From JAFGNV01 sp964612485 (GTDB lineage: Bacteria > Chloroflexota > Anaerolineae > 4572-78 > J111), in the NCBI GenBank assembly GCA_964612485.1, contig CAZTFF010000014.1:44060-108059 (forward strand): DNA of 64,000 nt. The letters run 5' to 3'. This document shows, one piece after another, positions 42,063-50,561 of this stretch. Within the stretch, counting starts at the first letter, position 1; every line of letters starts with the position of its first letter. A program made the position numbers and the translations under genes. Below the pieces are notes generated by a model. The model worked only from the letters and a program-made list of their open reading frames with translations. It made no database searches and was not told the DNA's origin.

Positions 42063-42622
42063 CCACCACCGTCTACCTGATCCGCCACGGTGAAACCCCC
42101 TGGAATGTTGTAGGCCGCTACCAGGGCCAATTGGACCCGCCGCTCACCGAAAAAGGCCGCCGGCAGGCCCAAGACACCGCCGCGCAATTGGCCCCGGTGG
42201 GATTTGAGGCAATTTACAGCAGCGATCTGGCCCGCGCCCGGCAAACGGCCCAGGCCCTGGCCGAAGCGGTGAATCTGCCGGTGCAGCTTGAATCGCGTTT
42301 TCGGGAAATTCAACAGGGAGAATGGGAAGGCGTGTTAATTGGCGATATTCGGAAACGGTGGCCGGAGGAAATTGCGGGGTGGGAAAAAGACCCCTGGCAT
42401 CACTCTCCACCCGGTGGGGAACGGTTGCCGGATGTTCAGGCGCGGGTGTTTGCTGCCTTTGATGAGATTTCAGCCCGGCATCCCGGCCAGACAGTAGCGA
42501 TTTTTGCCCACCAATTACCAATCGCTCTTTTAAAAATTCGATTTCAGGGCCATCCGCCGGAAAAGATAAGATCGTTGATCCCAGCTAATGGGGCGTGGGA
42601 GGTGTTCAAAGTAGCAGGGTAG
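42059..42622 (+). CDS. Histidine phosphatase, likely glucosyl-3-phosphoglycerate phosphatase
   Basis: 187 residues of the phosphoglycerate-mutase-like superfamily. The RHGE motif (YLIRHGETPWNVVGRYQG, His as phospho-acceptor), SDLARARQTA, the catalytic Glu in REIQQGEWEG and the second His in VAIFAHQLPI are present. Mycobacterial GpgP, which dephosphorylates glucosyl-3-phosphoglycerate, is of this family. With a 4-bp overlap to the GpgS-like gene, that role is the best guess. Cobalamin phosphatase CobC is a family alternative, since corrinoid genes lie elsewhere in the window. The last residues (KVAG) are encoded by the first units of the 9-bp repeat. Confidence 0.75.
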   Translation: MTTTVYLIRHGETPWNVVGRYQGQLDPPLTEKGRRQAQDTAAQLAPVGFEAIYSSDLARARQTAQALAEAVNLPVQLESRFREIQQGEWEGVLIGDIRKRWPEEIAGWEKDPWHHSPPGGERLPDVQARVFAAFDEISARHPGQTVAIFAHQLPIALLKIRFQGHPPEKIRSLIPANGAWEVFKVAG

Positions 42623-42700
42623 CAGAGATTACATTGTTACCCTGCTACCCTGCTACCCTGCTACCCTGCTACCCTGCTACCCTGCTACCCTGCTACCCTG
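42611..42700. repeat. 9-bp tandem repeat (CTACCCTGC) running into an assembly gap
   Basis: AGTAGCAGGGTAGCAG is followed by GATTACATTG and then inverted units of CTACCCTGC, at least seven in a row, until the N run. After the gap one unit CTACTCTGC remains. It belongs to the same family as 23564-23652. The real copy number is unknown. Confidence 0.9.
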
Positions 42701-42800
42701 NNNNNNNNNNNNNNNNNNNNNNNNNNNNNNNNNNNNNNNNNNNNNNNNNNNNNNNNNNNNNNNNNNNNNNNNNNNNNNNNNNNNNNNNNNNNNNNNNNNN
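42701..42800. other. Assembly gap (100 N)
   Basis: Exactly 100 unknown bases inside the 9-bp repeat; the length is probably a placeholder. Confidence 0.98.
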
Positions 42801-42825
42801 CTACTCTGCATTAAAGGAGAAGCCT

Positions 42826-43599
42826 ATGACATCTGATACTTTAGCCTGGAAACTGTGGCTGTACACCAATTTTGATTGTAATTTAAAATGCAGCTATTGC
42901 GTGGCCGAGTCGACGCCAACCGCGCCGCGCCGCGTGCTGGGGCTGGAAAAAGTGCAGCGGTTGGTTGACGAAGCGGTGGGCCTGGGCTTTGAGCGCGTCT
43001 TTTTTACCGGCGGCGAGCCGTTCATTTTGCCTGATATTTACGATATGCTGGCCTACGCTTCGGCCCGGATAAAAACCACCGTGCTGACCAACGCCATGTT
43101 GTTCAAGGGCAAGCGGCTTGATAGATTGAGCGCCATCGCCAACGGAAATTTGAGCGTGCAGGTCAGCCTGGATGGCGGCAGCGCGGAATCGCACGACGCC
43201 TACCGGGGAGCGGGAAGTTGGGCCAAAACCGTGGAAGGCATCCGGCTGTTGCAGGCCAGGGGATTCCATGTCCTCATCAGCACCACCGAAACGCCGGCCA
43301 ACACCGCGCAACTGGATGAGTTACATGAATTTCGGCGCGGGTTGGGCATTGCCGATGAGGACCACTTTGTGCGCCCTCTGGCCAAACGCGGCTTTTCGCA
43401 GGAAGGCATGGAGGTTGGGGTGGATACGCTGGTGCCGGAATTAACCGTAACCGTTGACGGCGTTTACTGGCATCCCCTGGTGTCGCCCAGCGACACGGAC
43501 ATGCTGGTCCGGCGGGAGATTTTTCCCCTGGCCGAAGCTGTCGATTGTATCCGGCAGCATTTGCAGGCGGCGGATACCCAACGGGAAGAATTTACCTGA
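42826..43599 (+). CDS. Radical SAM protein
   Basis: 257 residues from ATG at 42826 with AAAGGAG 6 bp upstream. The 4Fe-4S motif CNLKCSYC lies near residues 18-25 (YTNFDCNLKCSYCVAEST), then FTGGEPF for SAM binding and VQVSLDGGSAESHDAYRG. It resembles the SPASM/MoaA-like branch, but the C-terminus is short and lacks a Cys-rich SPASM domain. The substrate cannot be named; a peptide- or cofactor-modifying role is possible but no precursor peptide was seen. It stands alone between repeats. Confidence 0.8.
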   Translation: MTSDTLAWKLWLYTNFDCNLKCSYCVAESTPTAPRRVLGLEKVQRLVDEAVGLGFERVFFTGGEPFILPDIYDMLAYASARIKTTVLTNAMLFKGKRLDRLSAIANGNLSVQVSLDGGSAESHDAYRGAGSWAKTVEGIRLLQARGFHVLISTTETPANTAQLDELHEFRRGLGIADEDHFVRPLAKRGFSQEGMEVGVDTLVPELTVTVDGVYWHPLVSPSDTDMLVRREIFPLAEAVDCIRQHLQAADTQREEFT

Positions 43600-43661
43600 G
43601 GCAAATAGATAACTCCCGGCGGGAGTTGCTTAAAATAACTTCCTCAATTAGAAAGTTAGAG

Positions 43662-43816
43662 TGGAGATTAGAGATTTCAGTATCTTCTCGATTTTTTGGG
43701 GGAGCGAGGTCTGAGCTTATCGAAACCAACGGTCTTCGACAAGCTCAACCAACTTTACCCCAGTTTATTGAGAAGGTACGATTTTGTGCTAAAAATCTCC
43801 CAATCTCTAATCTCCA
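43662..43816. repeat. Nested repeats: GGAGATTAGAGA element split by the CTTGTCGAAACC element
   Basis: Outer arms TGGAGATTAGAGA (43662-43674) and TCTCTAATCTCCA (43804-43816) match the intact 48-bp element at 25347-25394. Here the arms are 155 bp apart because a second element, TATCTTCTCG to TTGAGAAGGTA (about 43681-43778), lies inside. That one has arms TGAGCTTATCGA and TCGACAAGCTCA and is copy C of the family at 8429 and 11159. Confidence 0.75.
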
Positions 43817-43839
43817 ATTCTTCGCGTAACTGCGCGATT

Positions 43840-45618
43840 CTAATCCAAACTCTCCAAATCATCAATCATTCCCTCGATCACCCTGAAACCGCCGCGCCAG
43901 AAATCGGGATCGGCCATGTTGACGCCGGCTTCGGAGAGAATGTGGTTGGGGCTGGCCGAGCCGCCATAGGACAAAATTTTGAGCAGTTTCGGCGTAAAAG
44001 CATTGCCTTCTTCTTTGTACTGCCGGTACAGCGACAGCGACAGCAACTGGCCAAAACTGTAAGCGTAACAGTAAAAGGGTGTATGGAAAATGTGGGGGAT
44101 GCAAATCCACTCCCGCTGAAAGTCGTCGCTGATGTCCAACGCATCGCCAAATTGCTGGTTGAGATTTTCCATATAATGCCGATTGAGGTCTTCCATGGTG
44201 CTGCCTTCGGCAATCATCTGGTGGGCGTCCCGCTCGAAGATAACAAAATACGCCTGGCGCAGTACGGTAGCGTAGGCATCGTCAATGGCATCGGCCAGCA
44301 GGTTGCGCCGGACCGCCGGATCGCTTTCTTCGGCCAGCAGGCGGTCGGTGAGCAGCATTTCAGAGAAAACCGAGGCGGTTTCGGCCATTGGCAGGGCGGA
44401 ATGGAAGGTGAAAATCGAATGATCGGCGGCCAGCATGGCGTGGATGGCGTGGCCCAGCTCGTGGGCCAACGTGGCTACCTGGCGCGGTTCGCCGGTGTAG
44501 TTGACCAGCACCCAGGGAGTGAGTTCCGGCAACACGCTGGCGCAAAACGCGCCGCCTCGTTTCCCCTGGCGGATTTCACTGTCGATATGGTTTTCGTTAA
44601 AAACCCGTTGGGCCAGGCCGGCAAATTGGCCGTTGAAATCGGTAAAACTGTCCATGACCATATTGATAGCATCGCCGTAGTCGATGATTTTGTCTGATTC
44701 CTGGCTGAACGGCGCGTAGAGATCGTACCGGCGGAGTTTAGGCATCTCCAGCCAGCCGGCCTTGAGCTTGAAGTAGCGATGGAAAACGGGGGCTTGTTCC
44801 GCGCAGACATCCAGCAAGGTATCAACCACGTCGTCGGGAATATCATTGTCCAGGTTACGCACGGAAATAGGATATTTAAAGTGGCGCAGGTTGAGATTTT
44901 CGCTGAGGCCATCGCGCACCCGGTGGGTGTAGATTTGGGCCAGCACCGAATCTTCTTTCTGAAAAACCCGGTACAGTTCCTGGTACGCGGCGGCGCGAAT
45001 ATCGGGGTTGGGGTTGCGAACGTAGGTCATCAACTGGTCGCGGGTGAGTTTTTTCTTTTCGCCCTCTACCTCCAACTCAAAAACAAATTTGTTAGTAATC
45101 ATATCATACAGGGTGATGATAGCGCTGACCCCGTTGACGTCTTTGGTATTGATGATCTTTTCTTCCGGCTCGCTTAAGATGTGATCTTTGAACAGCCGTT
45201 CTTTTTCCAGGTGGTAGCGCATATCACCGGCATATGCCAGCAGGCGTTGGACGGCGCTGTCGTCCAGATTTTTCCACCACAGGTCAAAAAACAGGATGCG
45301 GTTTTGGGTATCGGCAATGAGCTGATCCATTTTACCCATAAAGCCCAGGGCTTCCTGGCTTTGCGTATCGGCAGAGAACCAGAGCGGGCCGTAACTGCCC
45401 AGCCGGCTGCCTGTTCTGGCTACTTTTTCCAACGCCGTGAGCGCCGCGGCAAAATCTTCGCCGGATATTTGGGGCGACAGGGCAGGGCGGAAGGCTTCCA
45501 CCTCGGCTAAGGCAGATTCCAGTTCGGTAATAGTTTTTTCAACAACATCTTTTTGGGGCGAGGGCAAAATATCGGCCAAACTCCAGCCGGTTTGATGGTA
45601 CGCGGTAAGTTGGGGCAT
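43840..45618 (-). CDS. pepF: Oligoendopeptidase F
   Basis: 592 residues, M3B family. It cuts short peptides in the cytoplasm. The zinc motif LAHELGHAIHAML (HExxH near residue 385) is intact, with the downstream Glu region ETASVFSEMLLTDRLL and the C-terminal CYAYSFGQLLSLSLY. Length and wording fit full PepF. ATG at 45618. It is a single gene, separated from the radical SAM gene by the nested repeats. Confidence 0.94.
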   Translation of the reverse strand: MPQLTAYHQTGWSLADILPSPQKDVVEKTITELESALAEVEAFRPALSPQISGEDFAAALTALEKVARTGSRLGSYGPLWFSADTQSQEALGFMGKMDQLIADTQNRILFFDLWWKNLDDSAVQRLLAYAGDMRYHLEKERLFKDHILSEPEEKIINTKDVNGVSAIITLYDMITNKFVFELEVEGEKKKLTRDQLMTYVRNPNPDIRAAAYQELYRVFQKEDSVLAQIYTHRVRDGLSENLNLRHFKYPISVRNLDNDIPDDVVDTLLDVCAEQAPVFHRYFKLKAGWLEMPKLRRYDLYAPFSQESDKIIDYGDAINMVMDSFTDFNGQFAGLAQRVFNENHIDSEIRQGKRGGAFCASVLPELTPWVLVNYTGEPRQVATLAHELGHAIHAMLAADHSIFTFHSALPMAETASVFSEMLLTDRLLAEESDPAVRRNLLADAIDDAYATVLRQAYFVIFERDAHQMIAEGSTMEDLNRHYMENLNQQFGDALDISDDFQREWICIPHIFHTPFYCYAYSFGQLLSLSLYRQYKEEGNAFTPKLLKILSYGGSASPNHILSEAGVNMADPDFWRGGFRVIEGMIDDLESLD

Positions 45619-45718
45619 TCGTCAAAATCCTCACTTTCATTTGTTTGTATTTTTTCGCGTAGTAATAGATTCTACAAAAAATAAACACACGCCCAAAAAA
45701 TCAGGGTAGGGAGGTAAT

Positions 45719-46528
45719 TTACAGGAGAAACTTCTCTATGGCAACTGCAACGCCATCTTTTTCCACGGGCGGGGCTACCCAATCAACTAATTCTTTTAGT
45801 GCATCCGGGGCATTGCCCATAGCTATGCTGGTACCGGCCACTTGAAAAACGGGGAGATCATTAAAAGAGTCGCCAATAGCAATGATTTGATCCAAAGCAA
45901 TGCCCAAATAATCCGCCACGTGCTGTAATGTGCTGCCCTTGGAAACAGAATTGGCAATGGCGTTGATAAAATAGGTGTCATTACTGGGATCAAAACTCCA
46001 GGACATTTTGCAGTAATTTTTCATTTGATGTGAAAATTCCTGGGCACGTTGTTTTTCGGCGGGATTTGTGGCCAAAACCTGGCCCTTTACAATTTTGATC
46101 CGGTCCACCAGGGTATCCAACTTTGCAACCAACGGCGTGATTTTTAACTTTTTACTTTGGCGCTCGGCCAGATAGCCGTTTTGCTCTATGAAATAAAAAT
46201 CGTGCGCATAAATCTCTAAAAAGAGATCGTGCTTTCGCGCCAATTCGATAAATCGCCGGGCTGCGCGAGGCGGCAGCGCTTGCAAAAAGATTAAATCGTT
46301 GCTGGGCCAATCAACCACAGCCGCGCCGTCGAAAAAAATGTGTAGTTTATCCAGTTTCAACTGCTCGAGCAAATGATAACAAGCTTCGCTGGCCCGGCCG
46401 GTTCCCAGCGTTACGGTAACACCTTTTTTTCTGGCGCAGGCAATCGCCTCGACCACACGAGGGGTTGCATAACTGCCGTGGCCAATGAGTGTACCGTCAA
46501 CATCAAGAACGAGTAATTTATAGGTCAT
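45719..46528 (-). CDS. HAD hydrolase, Cof subfamily
   Basis: 269 residues from ATG at 46528 (MTYKLLVLDVDGTL). The HAD motifs are DVDGT (nucleophile Asp), TGRAS, a Lys in the third motif region, and IAIGDSFNDLPVF for Mg binding. The type IIB cap lies between. Such enzymes dephosphorylate sugar phosphates, pyridoxal phosphate or flavin precursors; the substrate is not predictable. The in-frame extension up to 46579 runs through a long palindrome and is unlikely to be translated. Confidence 0.85.
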   Translation of the reverse strand: MTYKLLVLDVDGTLIGHGSYATPRVVEAIACARKKGVTVTLGTGRASEACYHLLEQLKLDKLHIFFDGAAVVDWPSNDLIFLQALPPRAARRFIELARKHDLFLEIYAHDFYFIEQNGYLAERQSKKLKITPLVAKLDTLVDRIKIVKGQVLATNPAEKQRAQEFSHQMKNYCKMSWSFDPSNDTYFINAIANSVSKGSTLQHVADYLGIALDQIIAIGDSFNDLPVFQVAGTSIAMGNAPDALKELVDWVAPPVEKDGVAVAIEKFLL

Positions 46529-46569
46529 TTTGACTCTGTGGACTTCGTATTTTGGCGAAATTTCGACCA

Positions 46570-46611
46570 TAATTTTCATTTCGTATAAGATAAATTATAC
46601 GAAATGAAAAT
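46570..46611. promoter_or_regulatory. 42-bp palindrome upstream of the HAD gene
   Basis: Perfect 18-bp arms AATTTTCATTTCGTATAA and TTATACGAAATGAAAATT around GATAAA. It lies 42 bp before the HAD start codon and ~105 bp from the promoter of the next gene, so it could be an operator, a strong hairpin or a recombination-like site. No partner site or recombinase was seen. Confidence 0.55.
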
Positions 46612-46715
46612 TTGTAATCGCCCAGACTTCGCGCTTCCATGTCTTTTTCGCCTTAACAATTTTAAGCGATAAGTAGCGCCGACATCAACAGGACTTTTGG
46701 TTCAAAAGTAACGTA

Positions 46716-46743
46716 TTGCCTTCCGGTCTTCGATTTGTATAAT
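46716..46743 (+). promoter_or_regulatory. Sigma-70 promoter for the gluzincin-like gene
   Basis: TTGCCT (46716-46721) and consensus TATAAT (46738-46743) are separated by 16 bp, ~130 bp before the ATG at 46876. Confidence 0.6.
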
Positions 46744-46875
46744 ATAGCGTATTGACAAAAGCCAAAAACGAACGATTGATTAATAGCTTGAGCCTTGTTT
46801 CTACGATGGTCAGTCGCCCGCTGTCGCTTGTCGATGATTCGCAATCCAATAGAGATAGAGGTTTTCTTTCCGCCG

Positions 46876-48180
46876 ATGCTCTGGCTGCCCACCAAACAAA
46901 CCCGCAAAGCAATCGCCCGCGCCAAACGCCTGCGTCGCCGCCGCCGCATCGCGCGTTGCCTGCTCTTTCTATTCGTTCTTTTTGGCCTGACCACCGCCGC
47001 CGCGCCTTCGTCGCAAGCGTTGCTGGTTCAGGTAAACAATATTACCACCGTTCACCAATTTGATTTTGTTGATTGGATGTCAACCGCCATTGTCGCCGAA
47101 ATCGGACGGCGGGTCTCCTCCCCTGCCCTGCCACCCAGCGAATCCGAACAGCGCGCGCTGGTACACCAGTATCTGGATCACGAGCAAAAAATTCGGGAGA
47201 TCAAAAGCGAGTTAAATCAACTTTACGCCGCCGGCAGCGACACTGCGGAACAAGTTGCCCTTCTGGAACAAGCTCTGGCAGATGAACAACGCGCCCAGGG
47301 TCAAATAAAACCCCAGGTTGAACGAATTTTATCGCAGCAGGTGGAGACCATACTACGCGAAGAAGCATTTACTGTTTTCGGCAATCAGGTGTTCCCGCCG
47401 GTCGCTTTCCGGCTGGTCGAACCTCCGACCAACCTGGTCATCTCACCCCGCGACAAAATCATCAACCAGCACAGCGTCCAACTTGAAACCGGTTTAGATA
47501 CCTCCACCCGCTTCGCGCTTGAAGAGGCCATTGACCGGCGCGGCGATGTTTCCAGTTACATCACCAATGTTGGCGGGCTGGGCAGCTACCCGACGATGGT
47601 ACTCAAAAGCCCTAATTTTATCTGGCTGGTTGAGGTGATTGCCCACGAATGGGCGCACAACTATTTTCTCACCTTTCCCGCCAATCTGGGCTGGGGCTAC
47701 CAAACTTACCCCAAACTAACCACCATCAACGAAACCGCCGCCGACATCATCGGCCAGGAGGTTGGCCGCAAGGTCATCACCCGTTTCTATCCCGAATGGG
47801 CCGACCAACTCCCTCCCCTTGACGACGACAACCAGCTGGCCCCGGCCCAGCCGTCGGAATTTCATTTGGCCATGCGCGACATCCGGCGTGAGGTAGACCG
47901 GCTGCTGGCCGAGGGCAACATAGAAGCAGCCGAGGCATTTATGGAAACCGAACGGCAAAAACTGGTTGAAAAAGGCTACACCCTGCGCAAACTCAACCAG
48001 GCTTACTTTGCCTTTCACGGCTCCTACGCGCTCAGCCCCGGCTCGGTAGACCCCATCGGCCCGCAAATGCGCCAACTCAGGGCTAAAAGCCCCTCCCTCA
48101 AAGAATTTGCCAATCGCGTGGCCTGGCTCAACAGCTACAACGACTACTTGCAATGGCTGGCCGAAGCGGATATCGAGTAG
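46876..48180 (+). CDS. Membrane protein with gluzincin-like zinc site, function unknown
   Basis: 434 residues from ATG at 46876; ATG at 46834 is an alternative. A very basic N-terminus (KAIARAKRLRRRRRIAR) precedes one transmembrane helix (CLLFLFVLFGLTTAAA), so the bulk should lie outside. A coiled coil spans ~85-150. HEWAH (257-261) lies in VIAHEWAHNYFLTF, and a Glu follows in TTINETAADIIGQE (286). HExxH with a second Glu ~25 residues on, in ExxAD, is the gluzincin pattern of zinc peptidases. No named family was recognised. It is upstream of the cobD-like gene on the same strand, 36 bp away, but has its own promoter. Confidence 0.7.
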   Translation: MLWLPTKQTRKAIARAKRLRRRRRIARCLLFLFVLFGLTTAAAPSSQALLVQVNNITTVHQFDFVDWMSTAIVAEIGRRVSSPALPPSESEQRALVHQYLDHEQKIREIKSELNQLYAAGSDTAEQVALLEQALADEQRAQGQIKPQVERILSQQVETILREEAFTVFGNQVFPPVAFRLVEPPTNLVISPRDKIINQHSVQLETGLDTSTRFALEEAIDRRGDVSSYITNVGGLGSYPTMVLKSPNFIWLVEVIAHEWAHNYFLTFPANLGWGYQTYPKLTTINETAADIIGQEVGRKVITRFYPEWADQLPPLDDDNQLAPAQPSEFHLAMRDIRREVDRLLAEGNIEAAEAFMETERQKLVEKGYTLRKLNQAYFAFHGSYALSPGSVDPIGPQMRQLRAKSPSLKEFANRVAWLNSYNDYLQWLAEADIE

Positions 48181-48216
48181 CCACTTCAATTATCAACCTG
48201 AAAGGATTCTACCCCG

Positions 48217-49329
48217 ATGCCTACCCCCCGTTCAACCATCGCTGCCGTGCCGCCGGCTATTCACGGCGCGCGCGATTATGTTGAATTACAGGAATTAGAT
48301 CTGGAGCCGGATGATGTGGTTGACTTTAGCGCCAACAGCAACCCCTTTGGCCCCCATCCGGCCATCCTGCAGGCCGTTCAAAAGGCTGTTTCCCGCGCAA
48401 CCCTGGCCCGCTACCCCGACCGCGACTGCCTGGCTCTCCGCGATGCCCTCTCTGTTGCCGATGAAATTCCGGCGGGCCAGATTCTGCCCGGCAACGGCGC
48501 TACCGAACTCATTCATTTGATCGCGCTAACCTTTGTTGAACCCGGCAGTCGTCACCTGGTTCTCTCCCCTACATTTGGCGAATACAGCCGCGCCATTCAT
48601 TTGATGGGGGGCAAAGTGTATGAATATCGACCCCAAACGGGCGATAAACTTTACCCGGATATCGCTGATGTGATCCCGGTGCTCCAACGTTTGCAGCCGG
48701 ATACAATCTGGCTATGTAATCCCAACAACCCCACCGGCCATTACTGGACTCCCAAAGAACTGGCCGCCCTTTATGCCGTCGATTCGGGCCAGCGTTTCTT
48801 GTGGATCATCGACGAAGCTTACCGTCATTTTGTTCACCCTTCCCCAACGCCCACCCCCCCGGAATGGTCTGGCGGCCCCAACGTCATCCGGCTGCGTTCG
48901 TTGACCAAAGATTACAGCCTGGCCGGGTTGCGTTTGGGTTACATTGTGGCACACCCCCGGCTTATCCGGCTGTTACAAACGGCCAAAGCCCCATGGAGCG
49001 TCAACACCCTGGTCCAAATCGCGGGTCTGGCCGCGCTCCAGCCGGAAGTCATCGCCTGGCGGCGCGACAGCCTGACCGACCTCCACCATCAAGCCGCAAT
49101 TTTATGGCGTGGATTGCACTCGTTGGGATTGGATGTTGCGCCAACTCAAACAACATTTGCCTTGGTCCACGTTGGGAACGGCCGGCAATTTCGCCACCGC
49201 CTGCTGCGAGCCGGATATTTGGTACGCGATTGCGCCTCGTTTGGCCTGCCGGCCTATATCCGCCTTGCTGCCCACCGCCCCGAGGCAAACCAACAATTGC
49301 TGCGCTCTCTGGCTATCTTTGGCTTTTGA
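48217..49329 (+). CDS. CobD-like threonine-phosphate decarboxylase/HisC-family aminotransferase
   Basis: 370 residues, PLP-dependent fold type I. DFSANSNPFGPHPAI, LPGNGATELIHL, WLCNPNNPTGHYW, IIDEAYRHF and the PLP Lys in SLTKDYSLAGLRLGY are present. The sequence type covers histidinol-phosphate aminotransferase and threonine-O-3-phosphate decarboxylase (CobD of Salmonella, CobC elsewhere), which makes aminopropanol phosphate for B12. The adjacent riboswitch and corrinoid genes favour the B12 role. ATG at 48217 follows AAAGGA. The gene lies upstream of the riboswitch, so it is not under its control unless another promoter is used. Confidence 0.8.
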   Translation: MPTPRSTIAAVPPAIHGARDYVELQELDLEPDDVVDFSANSNPFGPHPAILQAVQKAVSRATLARYPDRDCLALRDALSVADEIPAGQILPGNGATELIHLIALTFVEPGSRHLVLSPTFGEYSRAIHLMGGKVYEYRPQTGDKLYPDIADVIPVLQRLQPDTIWLCNPNNPTGHYWTPKELAALYAVDSGQRFLWIIDEAYRHFVHPSPTPTPPEWSGGPNVIRLRSLTKDYSLAGLRLGYIVAHPRLIRLLQTAKAPWSVNTLVQIAGLAALQPEVIAWRRDSLTDLHHQAAILWRGLHSLGLDVAPTQTTFALVHVGNGRQFRHRLLRAGYLVRDCASFGLPAYIRLAAHRPEANQQLLRSLAIFGF

Positions 49330-49395
49330 CAAAAATAGTCACCTGTGTTATGTTCAACCGCAATAATAAAATAATGATAAACACACCCCTATCCA

Positions 49396-49545
49396 TTTTG
49401 GATGCGCGCATGCGCGGAGGAAGCCCGGTCAAAGTCCGGCACTGTCCCGCAACGGTAGTGTATCATCGATAGATTGATACAAAGTCCGATACTCCACGGG
49501 CGTGTTGTCTCGTAACCACCTGCGCGGATGGGAGGGCGAGGCCGG
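49396..49545 (+). promoter_or_regulatory. Cobalamin riboswitch
   Basis: The conserved core is seen in order: GGAAGCCCGGTCAAAGTCCG, then GGCACTGTCCCGCAACGGTA, and downstream AAGTCCGATACTCC. CGCGCA at the left and TGCGCG at the right (near 49527) can close the P1 stem. A variable hairpin (TGTATCA...TTGATACA) fills the middle. Cobalamin riboswitches repress uptake genes when adenosylcobalamin is present; here it precedes btuF. Confidence 0.93.
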
Positions 49546-49563
49546 AACCTTCAACAGTTTTCA

Positions 49564-49586
49564 GCCCGCCAATTGGCGGCTTTTTT
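49564..49586 (+). terminator. Riboswitch-linked terminator
   Basis: GCC-c-GCC and GGCGGC around AATT, followed by six T, directly after the riboswitch and 21 bp before btuF. This points to control by transcription termination. Confidence 0.85.
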
Positions 49587-49607
49587 ATTTTTTAAGGAAT
49601 TTCAATA

Positions 49608-50561
49608 ATGAAAAAAAATATACCGTTCACCCTTTTGTTGATTGCCTTGCTATTTCTGACGGCCTGCGGACAGGCTGTGCCGGCGTCCTCCCCTGCCTCG
49701 GACGCTGCCGACGCCCCGGCATCCACAGCTGACTTTCCCGTAACCCTCACCGATGACCAGAACCGCAGCGTTACGCTCGAAACCAAACCCCAACGGATTG
49801 TATCCCTCCTGCCCAGCAACACCGAAATTCTATTTGCCGTAGGCGCGGGCGATCAGGTGGTCGGCGTCACCAGTTACTGCAATTATCCCAAAGAAGCCGC
49901 CAGCCGCGAGCAGGTTGGCGGCATCACCAACAAATCGATCAGCATCGAAGCCATTGTAGCCCTGGAACCCGATCTGATCCTGGCCAGCGACTCTCACGAC
50001 CAGATCGTGCCGCTGTTGGAAGAAGCCGGTCTAACGGTTATGGTTCTCAACCCGGCCACTTTTGACGACATCTTTGATAATGTCGAACTGGTAGGCCGGG
50101 CCACCGGCCACGCGCAGCAAGCAGAAACGCTCACCAACGAACTGCGTCAAAGATTGAAAACCGTTGAAAGCCGGGTGGAAAGCGCTGCTGATCGCCCCAC
50201 GGTCTTTTACGAAGTCTGGTACGATCCGTTGATGACCGCCGGGCCGAACACATTTATCGGCCAGCTTATTACCCTGGCCGGCGGCGAAAACATCTTTGCC
50301 AATGTTGAAGAAGATTGGCCGCAGGTCAGCGCCGAGGTGGTCATCGAACGTAATCCTGAAGTTATCCTGGGGCCAACCAGCCACGCCGAAGCGTTAACCA
50401 TCGATAAGATCAACGCGCGCGCCAGTTGGGAGGGTATTTCCGCCATTCAAAACGAACGTATTCATATGCTCGATGGCGACGCCGTCAGCCGGCCCGGCCC
50501 GCGAATTGTGGATATGCTGGAAGAAACCGCGCGCTACCTGCACCCTGACCTGTTTGAATAA
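49608..50561 (+). CDS. btuF: Cobalamin ABC transporter binding lipoprotein
   Basis: 317 residues. A lipoprotein signal peptide ends in the lipobox LTACG (Cys near residue 21), then an Ala/Ser/Pro linker and a class III binding-protein fold: QRIVSLLPSNTEILFAVGAG, CNYPKEAASREQVGG, IEAIVALEPDLILAS. This group binds cobalamin or iron complexes; the cobalamin riboswitch just upstream settles the choice. It acts outside the membrane and hands the ligand to BtuC. AAGGAA precedes ATG at 49608. Its stop overlaps the btuC start. Confidence 0.9.
   Translation: MKKNIPFTLLLIALLFLTACGQAVPASSPASDAADAPASTADFPVTLTDDQNRSVTLETKPQRIVSLLPSNTEILFAVGAGDQVVGVTSYCNYPKEAASREQVGGITNKSISIEAIVALEPDLILASDSHDQIVPLLEEAGLTVMVLNPATFDDIFDNVELVGRATGHAQQAETLTNELRQRLKTVESRVESAADRPTVFYEVWYDPLMTAGPNTFIGQLITLAGGENIFANVEEDWPQVSAEVVIERNPEVILGPTSHAEALTIDKINARASWEGISAIQNERIHMLDGDAVSRPGPRIVDMLEETARYLHPDLFE

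Noticed and set aside
46570..46611. loxP-like recombination site
   Set aside because: Only the TTCGTATAA part resembles lox arms; the arm length and centre differ and no recombinase is present.
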